Source: a bacterium (lineage in GTDB: Bacteria; Myxococcota_A; UBA9160; UBA6930). From it: DNA of 35,678 nt. Below, in pieces: positions 1 through 6,899 of the stretch; position 1 is the first letter of the stretch, and every line of letters begins with the position of its first letter. The stretch spans positions 1 to 35,678 of the forward strand of contig JAAETT010000621.1 of assembly GCA_024228115.1 (NCBI GenBank), written 5' to 3'. The translations under genes and the position numbers were made by a program. Below the pieces are notes generated by a model, which saw only the letters and a list, made by a program, of their open reading frames with translations, did no database searches and had not been told where the DNA came from.

Positions 1-168
1 CACACACAACAGCAGACCAACCGCGATACCCACGGCCCCTTCGACGGGGATGGTGATCGGCCAGACCAGGTGCTGAAGCAGCAGCCCAAGGAGCAACCCG
101 ATCAGCGGAACAAGGGGCGGCGGGAAACGGACGGCCGCGCCATCGGCGGCTTCGGCTTCGTTCGGCAT
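1..168 (-). CDS. Membrane methyltransferase, isoprenylcysteine carboxyl methyltransferase-like (N-terminus, cut by window edge)
   Basis: An open frame runs leftward from an ATG at 168-166 off the window edge. It has a short acidic start (M-P-N-E-A-E-A), then a Pro-rich turn (R-F-P-P-P) and two hydrophobic stretches separated by W-P-I-T-I-P. This Pro-rich entry into a first membrane helix is what small membrane-bound methyltransferases of the isoprenylcysteine carboxyl methyltransferase/phospholipid methyltransferase type usually show. The catalytic C-terminal half is outside the window, so the family is inferred from the N-terminus alone and the substrate cannot be named. No strong ribosome binding site is visible. 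It lies 67 bases downstream of two co-directional isomerase genes and could be the last gene of their transcript. Confidence 0.55.
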   Translation of the reverse strand, partial: MPNEAEAADGAAVRFPPPLVPLIGLLLGLLLQHLVWPITIPVEGAVGIAVGLLLCV

Positions 169-235
169 TGACGGAAGATGCCACAGGCGAGTCCGTCCGA
201 CCCGCACCGCCGATGCTTCGACCTACGCTTCCCGA

Positions 236-862
236 TCACCCCTGGATGGGAATCGGCCCCGACCGTCCGTCCAGAATCCAACGCAGCATTGGGAAATGTT
301 GGCGCCCGAAGAAGAGCTCGCCGTCCACGACGAACCCGGGTACCCGAACGAGGCCCTCGTCTCGTAGCTCCGATTGGAGCTTTGCCGCGACCCTCGTGCC
401 CTCGTTGCCAGACCAGACCAGGAACGAAGCGCCGTCCGCGTCGAACGAGTCGATCAGGGATGCAATCTGTTCCGGGTTCGACGCATCGAGTTCGAGCGAC
501 CAGTAGCCACGAAACAACTCTCCCAGAAATGCAGTCAGGCGCTCAGGTGCTCGCTCTCGGATCCATAGCCAGCCGAGGTGCGCGGCATCGACACTCCCGT
601 TGCGATACGGCTCACGCAGGATGATTCCCTGGGCCCGGGAGTAGGTTTCGATCTCCCGTGCAATCGCCTCCGCTCGGTAGAAGAAATGGCGGACTCCCCT
701 GCCGTCCCCGTCCTTTGGAGCGACAGGCGGCTGGAGTGGCGAAACATCCAGCGGCAGCCAGTCGACGGCATCGGATCGCGAAGCCGCCAGCTCCATGGCC
801 GGCTGCAGGGCCAGGAAGGCGAGAGGGTGTTTGAGATCGAGCAGGATACGGAGCCTCGTCAC
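236..862 (-). CDS. DsbA-fold protein, 2-hydroxychromene-2-carboxylate isomerase-like
   Basis: 208 residues in the thioredoxin/DsbA-fold family of HCCA isomerases, which includes the glutathione-dependent isomerase of naphthalene degradation and kappa-class GSTs. The family signature is at the start (D-L-K-H-P-L-A-F) and the V-P-G-F-V-V-D-G-E-L-F-F-G segment, the usual V-P-x-(F/Y) plus F-F-G-x-x block, lies near the C-terminus. The GTG at 862-860 is chosen because it overlaps the stop of the upstream gene in a GTGA arrangement, which implies translational coupling; the frame stays open further upstream but only inside that gene. The position that is Ser in classical isomerases (S-P-Y) is His here (K-H-P). 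No Cys-x-x-Cys is present, so it is not a disulfide oxidoreductase. The true substrate is unknown. Confidence 0.82.
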   Translation of the reverse strand: MTRLRILLDLKHPLAFLALQPAMELAASRSDAVDWLPLDVSPLQPPVAPKDGDGRGVRHFFYRAEAIAREIETYSRAQGIILREPYRNGSVDAAHLGWLWIRERAPERLTAFLGELFRGYWSLELDASNPEQIASLIDSFDADGASFLVWSGNEGTRVAAKLQSELRDEGLVRVPGFVVDGELFFGRQHFPMLRWILDGRSGPIPIQG

Positions 863-1548
863 GGGCCGAAGCCCCGATTGGCCACATCCGGCGAGGGCCC
901 GACCGAGCCTCGGAGCAACCAGGCGACGCGCGGGAGGTGTTCGCGGCCGAACCACATTTCATCGGCGACGAGATACGAGGGAACGCCGAATACGCCGGCA
1001 TCGAAAGCTGCTTCGTTCAACTGGTCGTGGGCATCACGGCCGGCACCTCTGGCATAGGCTCGGAAGCCGCCGACATCCGCGCCGATCCCGGCAAGGGCTG
1101 CTTCGAGAACGTCCAGATCCTCGATATCCAGATCGCGGCGCCAGAAGCGTTCGTAGGCCTCGTCGACGAATCGATCGAAACACTCGCTGCCTTGTTGCTT
1201 CGCCCAGAGCATCGCAATACCGGCCAGACTGGAATCCCAGATCTTCTCGGTACCCCGGAGCGTCTTGTCACGCAGCTTCGCATAACGCCGCGCATCCTGA
1301 TACGCGTAGCGAACCCACGACCATTGGCTGGGGGTGCGTTGGCTGCTCTCGACCTTTCCCTTCTTGTCGAGCCGGGCGGAACCCAGAAAACTGGGAATGT
1401 CCAGCGTGAACGGCCGCCAATCGATCGAAACACCGGCCGCCGCGGCCATCGCCCGGGTCGGCTCGATGGCGATGAACGCGTAGGGGCTCTTCATGTCGAT
1501 GTAGACCGCGAGGGCCGCATCTCCGCGGAGCCGCGAGAACTTGTTCAT
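859..1548 (-). CDS. DsbA-fold protein, 2-hydroxychromene-2-carboxylate isomerase-like
   Basis: 229 residues, a paralogue of the gene that overlaps its stop codon. The N-terminal beta strand and active-site turn read Y-I-D-M-K-S-P-Y-A-F, which keeps the Ser that contacts glutathione in the naphthalene-pathway isomerase. The C-terminal block G-V-P-S-Y-L-V-A-D-E-M-W-F-G matches the family. A middle insertion rich in Trp, Tyr and Arg lies around residues 65-100. The protein is cytoplasmic, with no signal peptide. Together with the downstream paralogue it probably forms a co-translated pair and possibly a heterodimer, which is inference. It is divergent from the nitroreductase-family gene at 1642, with 93 bases between the start codons. 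The chemistry is likely an isomerisation or glutathione-dependent step in ring degradation, but the substrate is not determined. Confidence 0.85.
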   Translation of the reverse strand: MNKFSRLRGDAALAVYIDMKSPYAFIAIEPTRAMAAAAGVSIDWRPFTLDIPSFLGSARLDKKGKVESSQRTPSQWSWVRYAYQDARRYAKLRDKTLRGTEKIWDSSLAGIAMLWAKQQGSECFDRFVDEAYERFWRRDLDIEDLDVLEAALAGIGADVGGFRAYARGAGRDAHDQLNEAAFDAGVFGVPSYLVADEMWFGREHLPRVAWLLRGSVGPSPDVANRGFGP

Positions 1549-1641
1549 TTGCCGAGTGTAGAGGATCCGCGATCCGGCCCTCTCGGGTCGGCCTGCGGTA
1601 GGCTTTCAGTGCCGTGCCCGCCCCCCTCTCGGAGGAATCCC

Positions 1642-2100
1642 ATGTCTACCGAAAAGACCTCAGGCCCCGGCTCGCCCCCGCCCCGCTTCATCCTCAAGGC
1701 CATGACCCGGACGCATGTCTTCCTGCACCGTTTGTCCGGTGGACGCTTCTTCAACAAACTGGGTGGTGACGACGTCTGCTTCGTGACGATGACCGGTGCG
1801 AAGAGCGGACGCCGTCTGACCGTTCCGTTGATGTACGTACCCCACGAAGGCGGCATTCTTCTCGTAGCCTCCCAGGGCGGCGCGCCGAAGAACCCGGTCT
1901 GGTACGGCAACCTGGTCAAGACCCCGGACATCGAGGTCGATCATCGAGGCCGGCACTCGAATCTCCGGGCCCGGCTGGCGACGGCGGAGGAGAAGCCCGC
2001 TCTCTGGCCGATCTGTGACCGCCACTATGCACCCTATGCTGAGTACCGGGAGAGGACGACCCGCGACATCCCGATCTTCGTATGTGAACCCACGGACTGA
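1642..2100 (+). CDS. Nitroreductase/deazaflavin-dependent (F420) oxidoreductase family protein
   Basis: 152 residues. The core K-S-G-R-x-x-x-V-P-L-M-Y followed by G-G-I-L-L-V-A-S-Q-G-G and K-N-P-V-W-Y-x-N-L is the split beta-barrel signature of the deazaflavin-dependent nitroreductase (Ddn-like) family. These proteins bind F420 or a related flavin and reduce quinones, nitro compounds or enones. The start is ATG 1642, preceded by GGAGG at 1631-1635 with ideal spacing; the frame is open upstream but carries no other good start. It is followed after 15 bases by another DsbA-fold gene, so the two are likely co-transcribed. Presence of this family suggests, but does not prove, that the host makes F420. 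Confidence 0.85.
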   Translation: MSTEKTSGPGSPPPRFILKAMTRTHVFLHRLSGGRFFNKLGGDDVCFVTMTGAKSGRRLTVPLMYVPHEGGILLVASQGGAPKNPVWYGNLVKTPDIEVDHRGRHSNLRARLATAEEKPALWPICDRHYAPYAEYRERTTRDIPIFVCEPTD

Positions 2101-2115
2101 GGAGAACTCCCCGAG

Positions 2116-2775
2116 TTGGCCGATTCCCTGACGATCGACGTGTTCTGGTCGTTTCGAAGCCCCTGGTCCTATCTGGCGACGCCTCGTCTCGCTGCCTGGC
2201 AAGACCGATACCAGTTGGACGTGCGCTTTCGTCCGGTCTACCCCATTGCGATTCGCACTCCCGAGTTCTTCGACCAGGTTCATCCGTTGTGGACCCGCTA
2301 CTTCATGGTCGACGTGCAACGCGTCGCGCAGTTCCTCGAACTTCCGATCGCGTGGCCGCACCCGGATCCGGTCGTCCAGGAACTGGCGGACGGACGCATG
2401 CGAACCGGTGAGACCCAGCCCTACATCCACCGCCTCACCCGGCTGGGCGTTCTGGCGGAAGAAGAAGGCTCGGGGGTCGAGTTTGCCCTTGCGGTCTCGA
2501 ATCTGATCTGGGGCGGCACGGAGAACTGGCACGAGGGAGAACATCTGGCGCGAGCCAGCGCTGAAGCAGGCCTCGATCTCGAGGCCCTCGACGCCCGCGC
2601 GGAGAGCGAGGTCGATCGAATCGAAGCGGCAATCGCGCAGAACGAAACCGACCATGCGACCGCAGAACATTGGGGGGTGCCTACCTGCGCTTTCCAAGGT
2701 GAGCCGTTCTTTGGTCAGGATCGATTGGACGTACTCCTCTGGCGGTTGAAACAAAACGGCCTGGAAGAACGCTGA
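2116..2775 (+). CDS. DsbA-fold protein, 2-hydroxychromene-2-carboxylate isomerase-like (third copy)
   Basis: 219 residues beginning with TTG at 2116, with AGGAG at 2100-2104 overlapping the previous stop. The N-terminus reads V-F-W-S-F-R-S-P-W-S-Y-L-A, the HCCA-isomerase/DsbA-fold signature with the catalytic Ser retained. The C-terminal W-G-V-P-T-C-A-F-Q-G-E-P-F-F-G-Q-D-R-L is the family's cis-Pro loop and terminal helix. It has no Cys-x-x-Cys. It is more distant from the two minus-strand copies than they are from each other, judged by insertions and motif spelling. Immediately after the stop comes a strong hairpin (2789-2820). Function is predicted as a glutathione-type isomerase or transferase; the substrate is unknown. 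Confidence 0.85.
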   Translation: MADSLTIDVFWSFRSPWSYLATPRLAAWQDRYQLDVRFRPVYPIAIRTPEFFDQVHPLWTRYFMVDVQRVAQFLELPIAWPHPDPVVQELADGRMRTGETQPYIHRLTRLGVLAEEEGSGVEFALAVSNLIWGGTENWHEGEHLARASAEAGLDLEALDARAESEVDRIEAAIAQNETDHATAEHWGVPTCAFQGEPFFGQDRLDVLLWRLKQNGLEER

Positions 2776-2788
2776 TCCGCCGCGAGCA

Positions 2789-2820
2789 ATGCGGCGAGCA
2801 TGATGCGATGCTCGCCGCAT
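2789..2820 (+). promoter_or_regulatory. Perfect 13-bp inverted repeat overlapping a start codon
   Basis: The arms at 2789-2801 and 2808-2820 are exact reverse complements (ATGCGGCGAGCAT / ATGCTCGCCGCAT) around the six-base loop GATGCG. The right arm contains the first two bases of the ATG of the amidohydrolase gene at 2819. There is no T-tract, so it is not a canonical intrinsic terminator. It could end or attenuate the upstream transcript, mask the start codon, or be a dyad protein-binding site. The repeat itself is directly visible; its role is inference. Confidence 0.7.
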
Positions 2821-4057
2821 GCGAACGCTCTCGACCTTCTCCCGTCGCCAATTCCTGACCGGCACTGCCGCAAGCGCCGCCGGCCTTGCCCTCGGCGCTT
2901 GTTCCTCGCCCCCGGAGCCGGGCCGATACACGGAAGCGGATATCGCGGGACTGGCCGAGCAACGGAAGACCGAGCTTGCCCGCTCCGGGAAGGGACCCTT
3001 CGGCCCGCAGAAGTATCGTGGCTACCGCGGCCTCGCCGAGCTTCCCTGGTTCGAACTCGACTCCCTGGGTCAACTCGTCTGCGTCGCGGACGATTTTCCG
3101 ACCGCCATCGATATGCACTGTCACTTCGGGATCTCGATGCTCCTGGCGCCGGACGTCGACCTCATGCAACGAGGGGAACGCGTCTGGCACCTGCTCGATT
3201 GCGATTCCGAAGATCCTGGCTGCGAACTGGACCTCGACGTCTACATCAATGCCAACTTTACCGAGGACGACCTCTGGGAACTGCGAAAAGGGGTCGTCGC
3301 CCAGGCCAGCTGGGGAAGCTCCGCGGCTGCGACCCACACCATCCCCAACCTCCTCGCCGAGATGAAGGCATCCCGCGTGGGCGAGGCCGTCATCCTGCCG
3401 ATCGCCTTCGGCCTTCCGTTTGGAGACGACCTGACGGAGCGCTGGATGGCGACCATCGATCAGGCCGAGGCGGGAAATCAGTTCGTGAAGGCCGCTTCCG
3501 TGCACCCGCGAGATCCAAACCGCATCGAAAAGCTCGATCGATACGCGGCCGCCGGTGCTCGGGCGATCAAGTTGCATCCCACGATGCAACGCTTCTATCC
3601 GGATGACCCCGATGTCATGGACATCTACGAAGCCTGCGAGCGGCTGGGGCTGGCTGTGACCTTCCATGCGGGGCGTGCGGGTATCGAACCCGAATCCACC
3701 CATCGCTACGCAATGCCGCGCCACTTCGAAGGCGCGCTAAGCAGCTTCCCGGGCGTGAACTTCGTTCTCCTGCACTCCGGTGCCCGCGACGCAGCCTCTG
3801 CCCTCGACCTTGGTCTTCGCCATGAGAACGCCTGGCTGGGCATCCACGGCCAGGGCGTCACCTCGCTGCACGAGATGCTCGAAGCGACCGGTGGCGAGCG
3901 CATGCTATTCGGAACCGACTGGCCCTTCTATCACCTCGCAGCCACGTTGGCGAAGGTCTTGATCGTCACCGAAGGCAGACCCGAGCAGCGTGCGGCGATC
4001 CTGCGGGGGAATGCGGAGCGATTGCTGGCACCCCCGACTTCTACTTCCAGCGCCTGA
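2819..4057 (+). CDS. Tat-exported lipoprotein amidohydrolase (amidohydrolase-2 family)
   Basis: 412 residues. The N-terminus has a twin-arginine motif (S8-R-R-Q-F-L13), a hydrophobic Ala/Leu/Gly stretch and a lipobox (L-G-A-C28), so the enzyme is probably exported folded and lipid-anchored. The mature part is a TIM-barrel metal hydrolase: H100-x-H102 at the first strand, K-L-H253, F-H283-A-G, a later L-H-S-G strand and F-G-T-D367-W-P, the usual terminal metal-binding Asp of amidohydrolase-2 proteins. That family contains decarboxylases and hydrolases of aromatic or lactone substrates; the substrate here is unknown. An in-frame stop at 2801-2803 leaves ATG 2819 as the only sensible start, yet it has no Shine-Dalgarno and lies at the end of a perfect hairpin. 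The 3' end overlaps the convergent SDR by 17 bases. Confidence 0.85.
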   Translation: MRTLSTFSRRQFLTGTAASAAGLALGACSSPPEPGRYTEADIAGLAEQRKTELARSGKGPFGPQKYRGYRGLAELPWFELDSLGQLVCVADDFPTAIDMHCHFGISMLLAPDVDLMQRGERVWHLLDCDSEDPGCELDLDVYINANFTEDDLWELRKGVVAQASWGSSAAATHTIPNLLAEMKASRVGEAVILPIAFGLPFGDDLTERWMATIDQAEAGNQFVKAASVHPRDPNRIEKLDRYAAAGARAIKLHPTMQRFYPDDPDVMDIYEACERLGLAVTFHAGRAGIEPESTHRYAMPRHFEGALSSFPGVNFVLLHSGARDAASALDLGLRHENAWLGIHGQGVTSLHEMLEATGGERMLFGTDWPFYHLAATLAKVLIVTEGRPEQRAAILRGNAERLLAPPTSTSSA

Positions 4058-4846
4058 ACCCACCTTCGCTGTTGATCACCTGCCCCGTGATCCACGCCGC
4101 CTCCTCGCCGACCAACCAGGCCGCCATGTTTGCCACGTCCTCCGGCATTCCCCATCGACCCGCCGGCATCATGTCGGCAATGGCCCGGTGCATCCTGGGA
4201 GGCGCATAACCGGTATCCGTTGGGCCAGGGTTGATGCAATTGACCGTGATCCCCTGGTCGATCAGCGCATCGGAGAGGGACGCGGTCATCTGGTGAATGG
4301 CGCCCTTGGTCACCGCGTAGGCGATCTCGTTCGACATCGGACCGATATGCTGCCCGCTGCAGAACAGCAGCATACGGCCATGGGAGCGGGAGGCGTCGTG
4401 ACGCGCGGCGAAGCTCTGGGCCAGCAAGACCGAAGCCCGCCCGTTGGCGGCCCAGCAACGATCGAGTTCCAGCGCTGTTACATCGGCCAGCGATTCGGTC
4501 GAGCTGCGCGCATGGTTCGCGATCAGGATGTCGATCGCGCCAAATCGCGCTCCACCGTCTCACGAACGAGCTGATCGGCGACGGCCGGATCTTCGAGGTC
4601 CGCTTCCTGGTAGTGAAAACGACCGTCCCCTGGATCGAGTTCGGCTAGAAATGCCGCCCCGCGGTCCGCATCGGCGCCCCAGGCCATCTCATCGTCGTGG
4701 GAAGCCCAACCGGTCGAAAAGACCGAGGCGCCCTCGTCGAGCATGCGGCGCGCCAGAGTGGCACCGATGCCGATCTCCCGAGACACACCGGTGAGGAGTA
4801 CGACGCGGTTCGATAGAGATCGATCGCGAGAAGAAGATCGAGACAT
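4041..4846 (-). pseudogene. SDR-family oxidoreductase interrupted by a single-base frameshift
   Basis: Two frames together make one short-chain dehydrogenase/reductase of about 268 residues. The first frame (start ATG 4846, AAAGGA upstream) carries the Rossmann motif V-L-L-T-G-V-S-R-E-I-G-I-G and ends in V-E-R-D-L-A-R-S-T-S-stop near 4523. The second frame picks up at about 4541 with G-A-I-D-I-L-I-A-N-H-A (the N-A/N-H-A strand), then Y-A-V-T-K (the catalytic Tyr-x-x-x-Lys) and the terminal G-Q-V-I-N-S-E-G-G. Insertion of one base at the AAA run 4542-4544 restores the reading frame as E-R-D-F-G-A-I-D. This is either a real loss-of-function frameshift or a sequencing/assembly error in a homopolymer; all catalytic motifs are otherwise intact, which favours error or very recent decay. 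Confidence 0.8.
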
Positions 4847-5067
4847 GAGCAGGTCCTTTCGATGGCGAGCCACTCGCGAGAGCTTCTCTAGACCATCGCG
4901 AAACGGGTTCGGAACACCGAACGCGGGGGAGGGTCCTGGTTCGGGGCGGTCGTTCGCTATCCGAGTCCTGCTCTACATCGCAGACGAGCATAATCCCCTG
5001 CGGCGGCGCAGCAACTCGGAAACTGCCAACGCTCAAGGCCCCTGGGCCGGGTTCCGAACCACCCCTC

Positions 5068-5343
5068 ATGAGCTGGATCCACGATCTGCGGAAGCCCGGG
5101 CACACGACCCTGCCAAGCGCCGTTGGGATTCCCCTTCTCGTGCTCTTCCTGGGGTTCTGGCTGGCAGACGCCTGGCAGCATCGGAACGACTTCAAGAGGT
5201 GCCAAGCCACTTGCGATGCGCAGGGCGCGGCCGACTCGACCTTCATCGCCGAGAACCAGCAGCACAGCCGACCCGCCGAATGCCGATGCGGTTTCGGAGA
5301 CGGCGAAGGGCTGAGCTGGAAGAGAGTGAAGATCCCGGACTGA
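5068..5343 (+). CDS. Small single-pass membrane protein with a cysteine-rich tail, unknown function
   Basis: 91 residues. After a short basic N-terminus there is one hydrophobic segment, roughly residues 17-35 (G-I-P-L-L-V-L-F-L-G-F-W-L-A), then a soluble tail with four cysteines arranged C-x3-C and C-x-C, the latter in A-E-C-R-C-G. The paired cysteines in a probably periplasmic tail suggest disulfides or metal binding. I do not recognise the family. No ribosome binding site is visible before the ATG, so the gene call rests on the coherent protein features. It is flanked by 221 bases without a gene on the left, in which I see nothing definite, and converges on the cbpM-like gene. Confidence 0.5.
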   Translation: MSWIHDLRKPGHTTLPSAVGIPLLVLFLGFWLADAWQHRNDFKRCQATCDAQGAADSTFIAENQQHSRPAECRCGFGDGEGLSWKRVKIPD

Positions 5344-5386
5344 GGCGCCGACCCGGGAAGCCTCCCTCGGGTGGGAAGAGCCTGGC

Positions 5387-5677
5387 TCAGGGCGATTGGC
5401 TCTGGCCCCGAAGCGCACGCACCAATGCCTCGATGCGTGCCCGGCTGGTTCCGAGTTCTTCGCGCAGGCGAATGATCACGGCCACACCGGGGAGGTTCAC
5501 CTCCAACTCCTCGGTCAGGCTGTAGGCAACCCGTGCCCTCTCGAGCATGCGTTCGCTGTACGGTGCCTGGCTGCTCGTGGCATCGGCAAACAAGATCTCC
5601 TCGGTCTCGAGGCGAATCAGGAAGCCCTCGTCGATCTCGAGGATCTCGGCGATCTGGTGGCGAGTGAAGGTCGGCAT
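5387..5677 (-). CDS. cbpM: CbpM-like chaperone modulator (MerR-like helical protein)
   Basis: 96 residues. The N-terminal M-P-T-F-T-R-H-Q-I-A-E-I-L-E-I-D-E-G-F-L-I-R-L-E is typical of the small helical modulators that bind the J-domain of CbpA and block its co-chaperone activity. A heptad-like helical region follows, ending in R-I-E-A-L-V-R-A-L. The start at 5677 is chosen because it lies one base after the stop of the DnaJ-like gene and is preceded by a GGAGGGG run at good spacing; the longer open frame would extend into that gene. The adjacency to a CbpA-type protein supports the identification more strongly than the sequence alone. Confidence 0.72.
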   Translation of the reverse strand: MPTFTRHQIAEILEIDEGFLIRLETEEILFADATSSQAPYSERMLERARVAYSLTEELEVNLPGVAVIIRLREELGTSRARIEALVRALRGQSQSP

Positions 5678-5678
5678 C

Positions 5679-6632
5679 TCAGAGCCCCTCCCGCAGGTGC
5701 GCGCGGACATCGTCCGCATACAGGCCTTCGAGTTCGCGGACGGCCGCCTCGAGCTTCTCGGCTTCCGCATGCTCGGGGAGCACCGCCTCGAGCCGGACGT
5801 AGAGATCTCCCCGCCCGCCGTCGCGCCGCTTTGCGCCCTTCTCCCGGAGACGGAGCTTCCGGCCCGCCTGCGAGCCTGAGGGCACCGTCATGCGGACGGA
5901 GCCATCGGGCGTCGGCACATCGATCTCGGCCCCAAGCACGAGCTCTGGGATCGTCACCGGGACGTCGACTCCGAGGTCATCGCCTTCGCGCTCGAAGAAC
6001 GGATGGGGACGTACGCGAAGGCGGACGAAGAGATCGCCCGGCTTGCCCCCACCCGGTGCCGGCGCGCCCTGCCCGGCCAGACGAATGCGCGTCCCGTCTC
6101 GTGCGCCGGGAGGAATGCTCACCTTGAGGGTCGGGCGCCCTTCGGGCCTGAGCTCCACTTCGGCCGCTCGAACCACATCGAGGAAATCGACCCCCACCTC
6201 TGCCTCGAGATCCGAGCCGCGCAGCGGGCCCCGCCGGCCGAAGCCGTGCATCCCCTCGAATTCATGGGCACCACCCCCGCGGCCCTGGAAGAGATGCGAG
6301 AGCAGATCTTCCACATCGACATCGCCGCCGAACTGATCGTGACCCGGACTTCGCCCCGCACGCCGCGCCCACTGTTGATAGGCGCGGGCCTTTTCCGGAT
6401 CGAAACCGGCCGCCAGGCCCTCGTCCCCGAACTCATCGAAGCGCCTTCTCTTCTCGTCGTCGAGCAGCACCTCCTTCGCCCAGGAGATCACCTTGAAGCG
6501 TTCCTCGGCGGCTTCGTCACCCGGATTCACGTCCGGGTGGGTCTCTCGCGCCAGCCGCCGATAGACCTGCTTGATCTCGTCGCCCGATGCATCCCGCGCC
6601 ACGCCCAGAATCTTGTAGGGATCGCGATCCAT
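5679..6632 (-). CDS. cbpA: DnaJ-class co-chaperone, CbpA-like (no zinc-finger domain)
   Basis: 317 residues. The N-terminal J-domain (D-P-Y-K-I-L-G-V at 4-11, H32-P-D34 motif) stimulates the ATPase of DnaK. A linker with a G-F-containing stretch follows, and then the two C-terminal substrate-binding beta domains (V-S-I-P-P-G-A-R-D-G-T-R-I-R-L-A-G-Q-G and the R-P-H-P-F-F-E-R-E-G-D-D-L block). The Cys-rich zinc domain of DnaJ itself is absent, as in CbpA. Length is that of the CbpA family. The cbpM-like gene follows directly, so the pair is probably an operon encoding a co-chaperone and its inhibitor. The protein is expected in the cytoplasm or nucleoid. The 267 bases to the divergent large gene on the right hold promoters for both. 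Confidence 0.88.
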   Translation of the reverse strand: MDRDPYKILGVARDASGDEIKQVYRRLARETHPDVNPGDEAAEERFKVISWAKEVLLDDEKRRRFDEFGDEGLAAGFDPEKARAYQQWARRAGRSPGHDQFGGDVDVEDLLSHLFQGRGGGAHEFEGMHGFGRRGPLRGSDLEAEVGVDFLDVVRAAEVELRPEGRPTLKVSIPPGARDGTRIRLAGQGAPAPGGGKPGDLFVRLRVRPHPFFEREGDDLGVDVPVTIPELVLGAEIDVPTPDGSVRMTVPSGSQAGRKLRLREKGAKRRDGGRGDLYVRLEAVLPEHAEAEKLEAAVRELEGLYADDVRAHLREGL

Positions 6633-6805
6633 CCAATGAGGATCGGCGCGAACCGTGATCTTTCAAGGCCAGGCTCGGTGGGGCCAGCAGATGGCGTCGC
6701 GCGGCCTCTTCCGGGATCGGGGCTCGGCTGGATTCTTGCGATCTACTCGACCAGTCCCCGAGGGGAGTTCCATGGACGAATCCGCGCCTCCACTCCGCTA
6801 GTCCT

Positions 6806-6834
6806 GGAATTCCGTGGGAACTTCCCCCTATAGT
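6806..6834 (+). promoter_or_regulatory. Possible promoter with two adjacent short palindromes
   Basis: Upstream of the large secreted protein gene lie GGAATTCC (6806-6813) and GGGAACTTCCC (6816-6826), both perfect dyads, followed by a -10-like TATAGT at 6829-6834. No convincing -35 at 17 bases is present, which would be consistent with an activator-dependent promoter, but short dyads are common by chance. The dyads are seen; the promoter role is inference. Confidence 0.25.
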
Positions 6835-6899
6835 ATGGGGCCCTCGGCTCCCGGGCCGCCGGTCTCCGTTTCCATCGCGCTTTTTGACGAGGACTCCCC

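Noticed and set aside
5351-5372. Hairpin between two convergent genes (ACCCG / CGGGT arms) as a terminator
   Set aside because: Only five to seven pairs with a wobble and no T-tract in either direction; too weak to annotate.
6661-6667. CTTGAAA on the minus strand upstream of cbpA as a heat-shock sigma-32 promoter
   Set aside because: The -35 match is exact, but no acceptable -10 lies at the required spacing, and the start of transcription would fall on the ATG.
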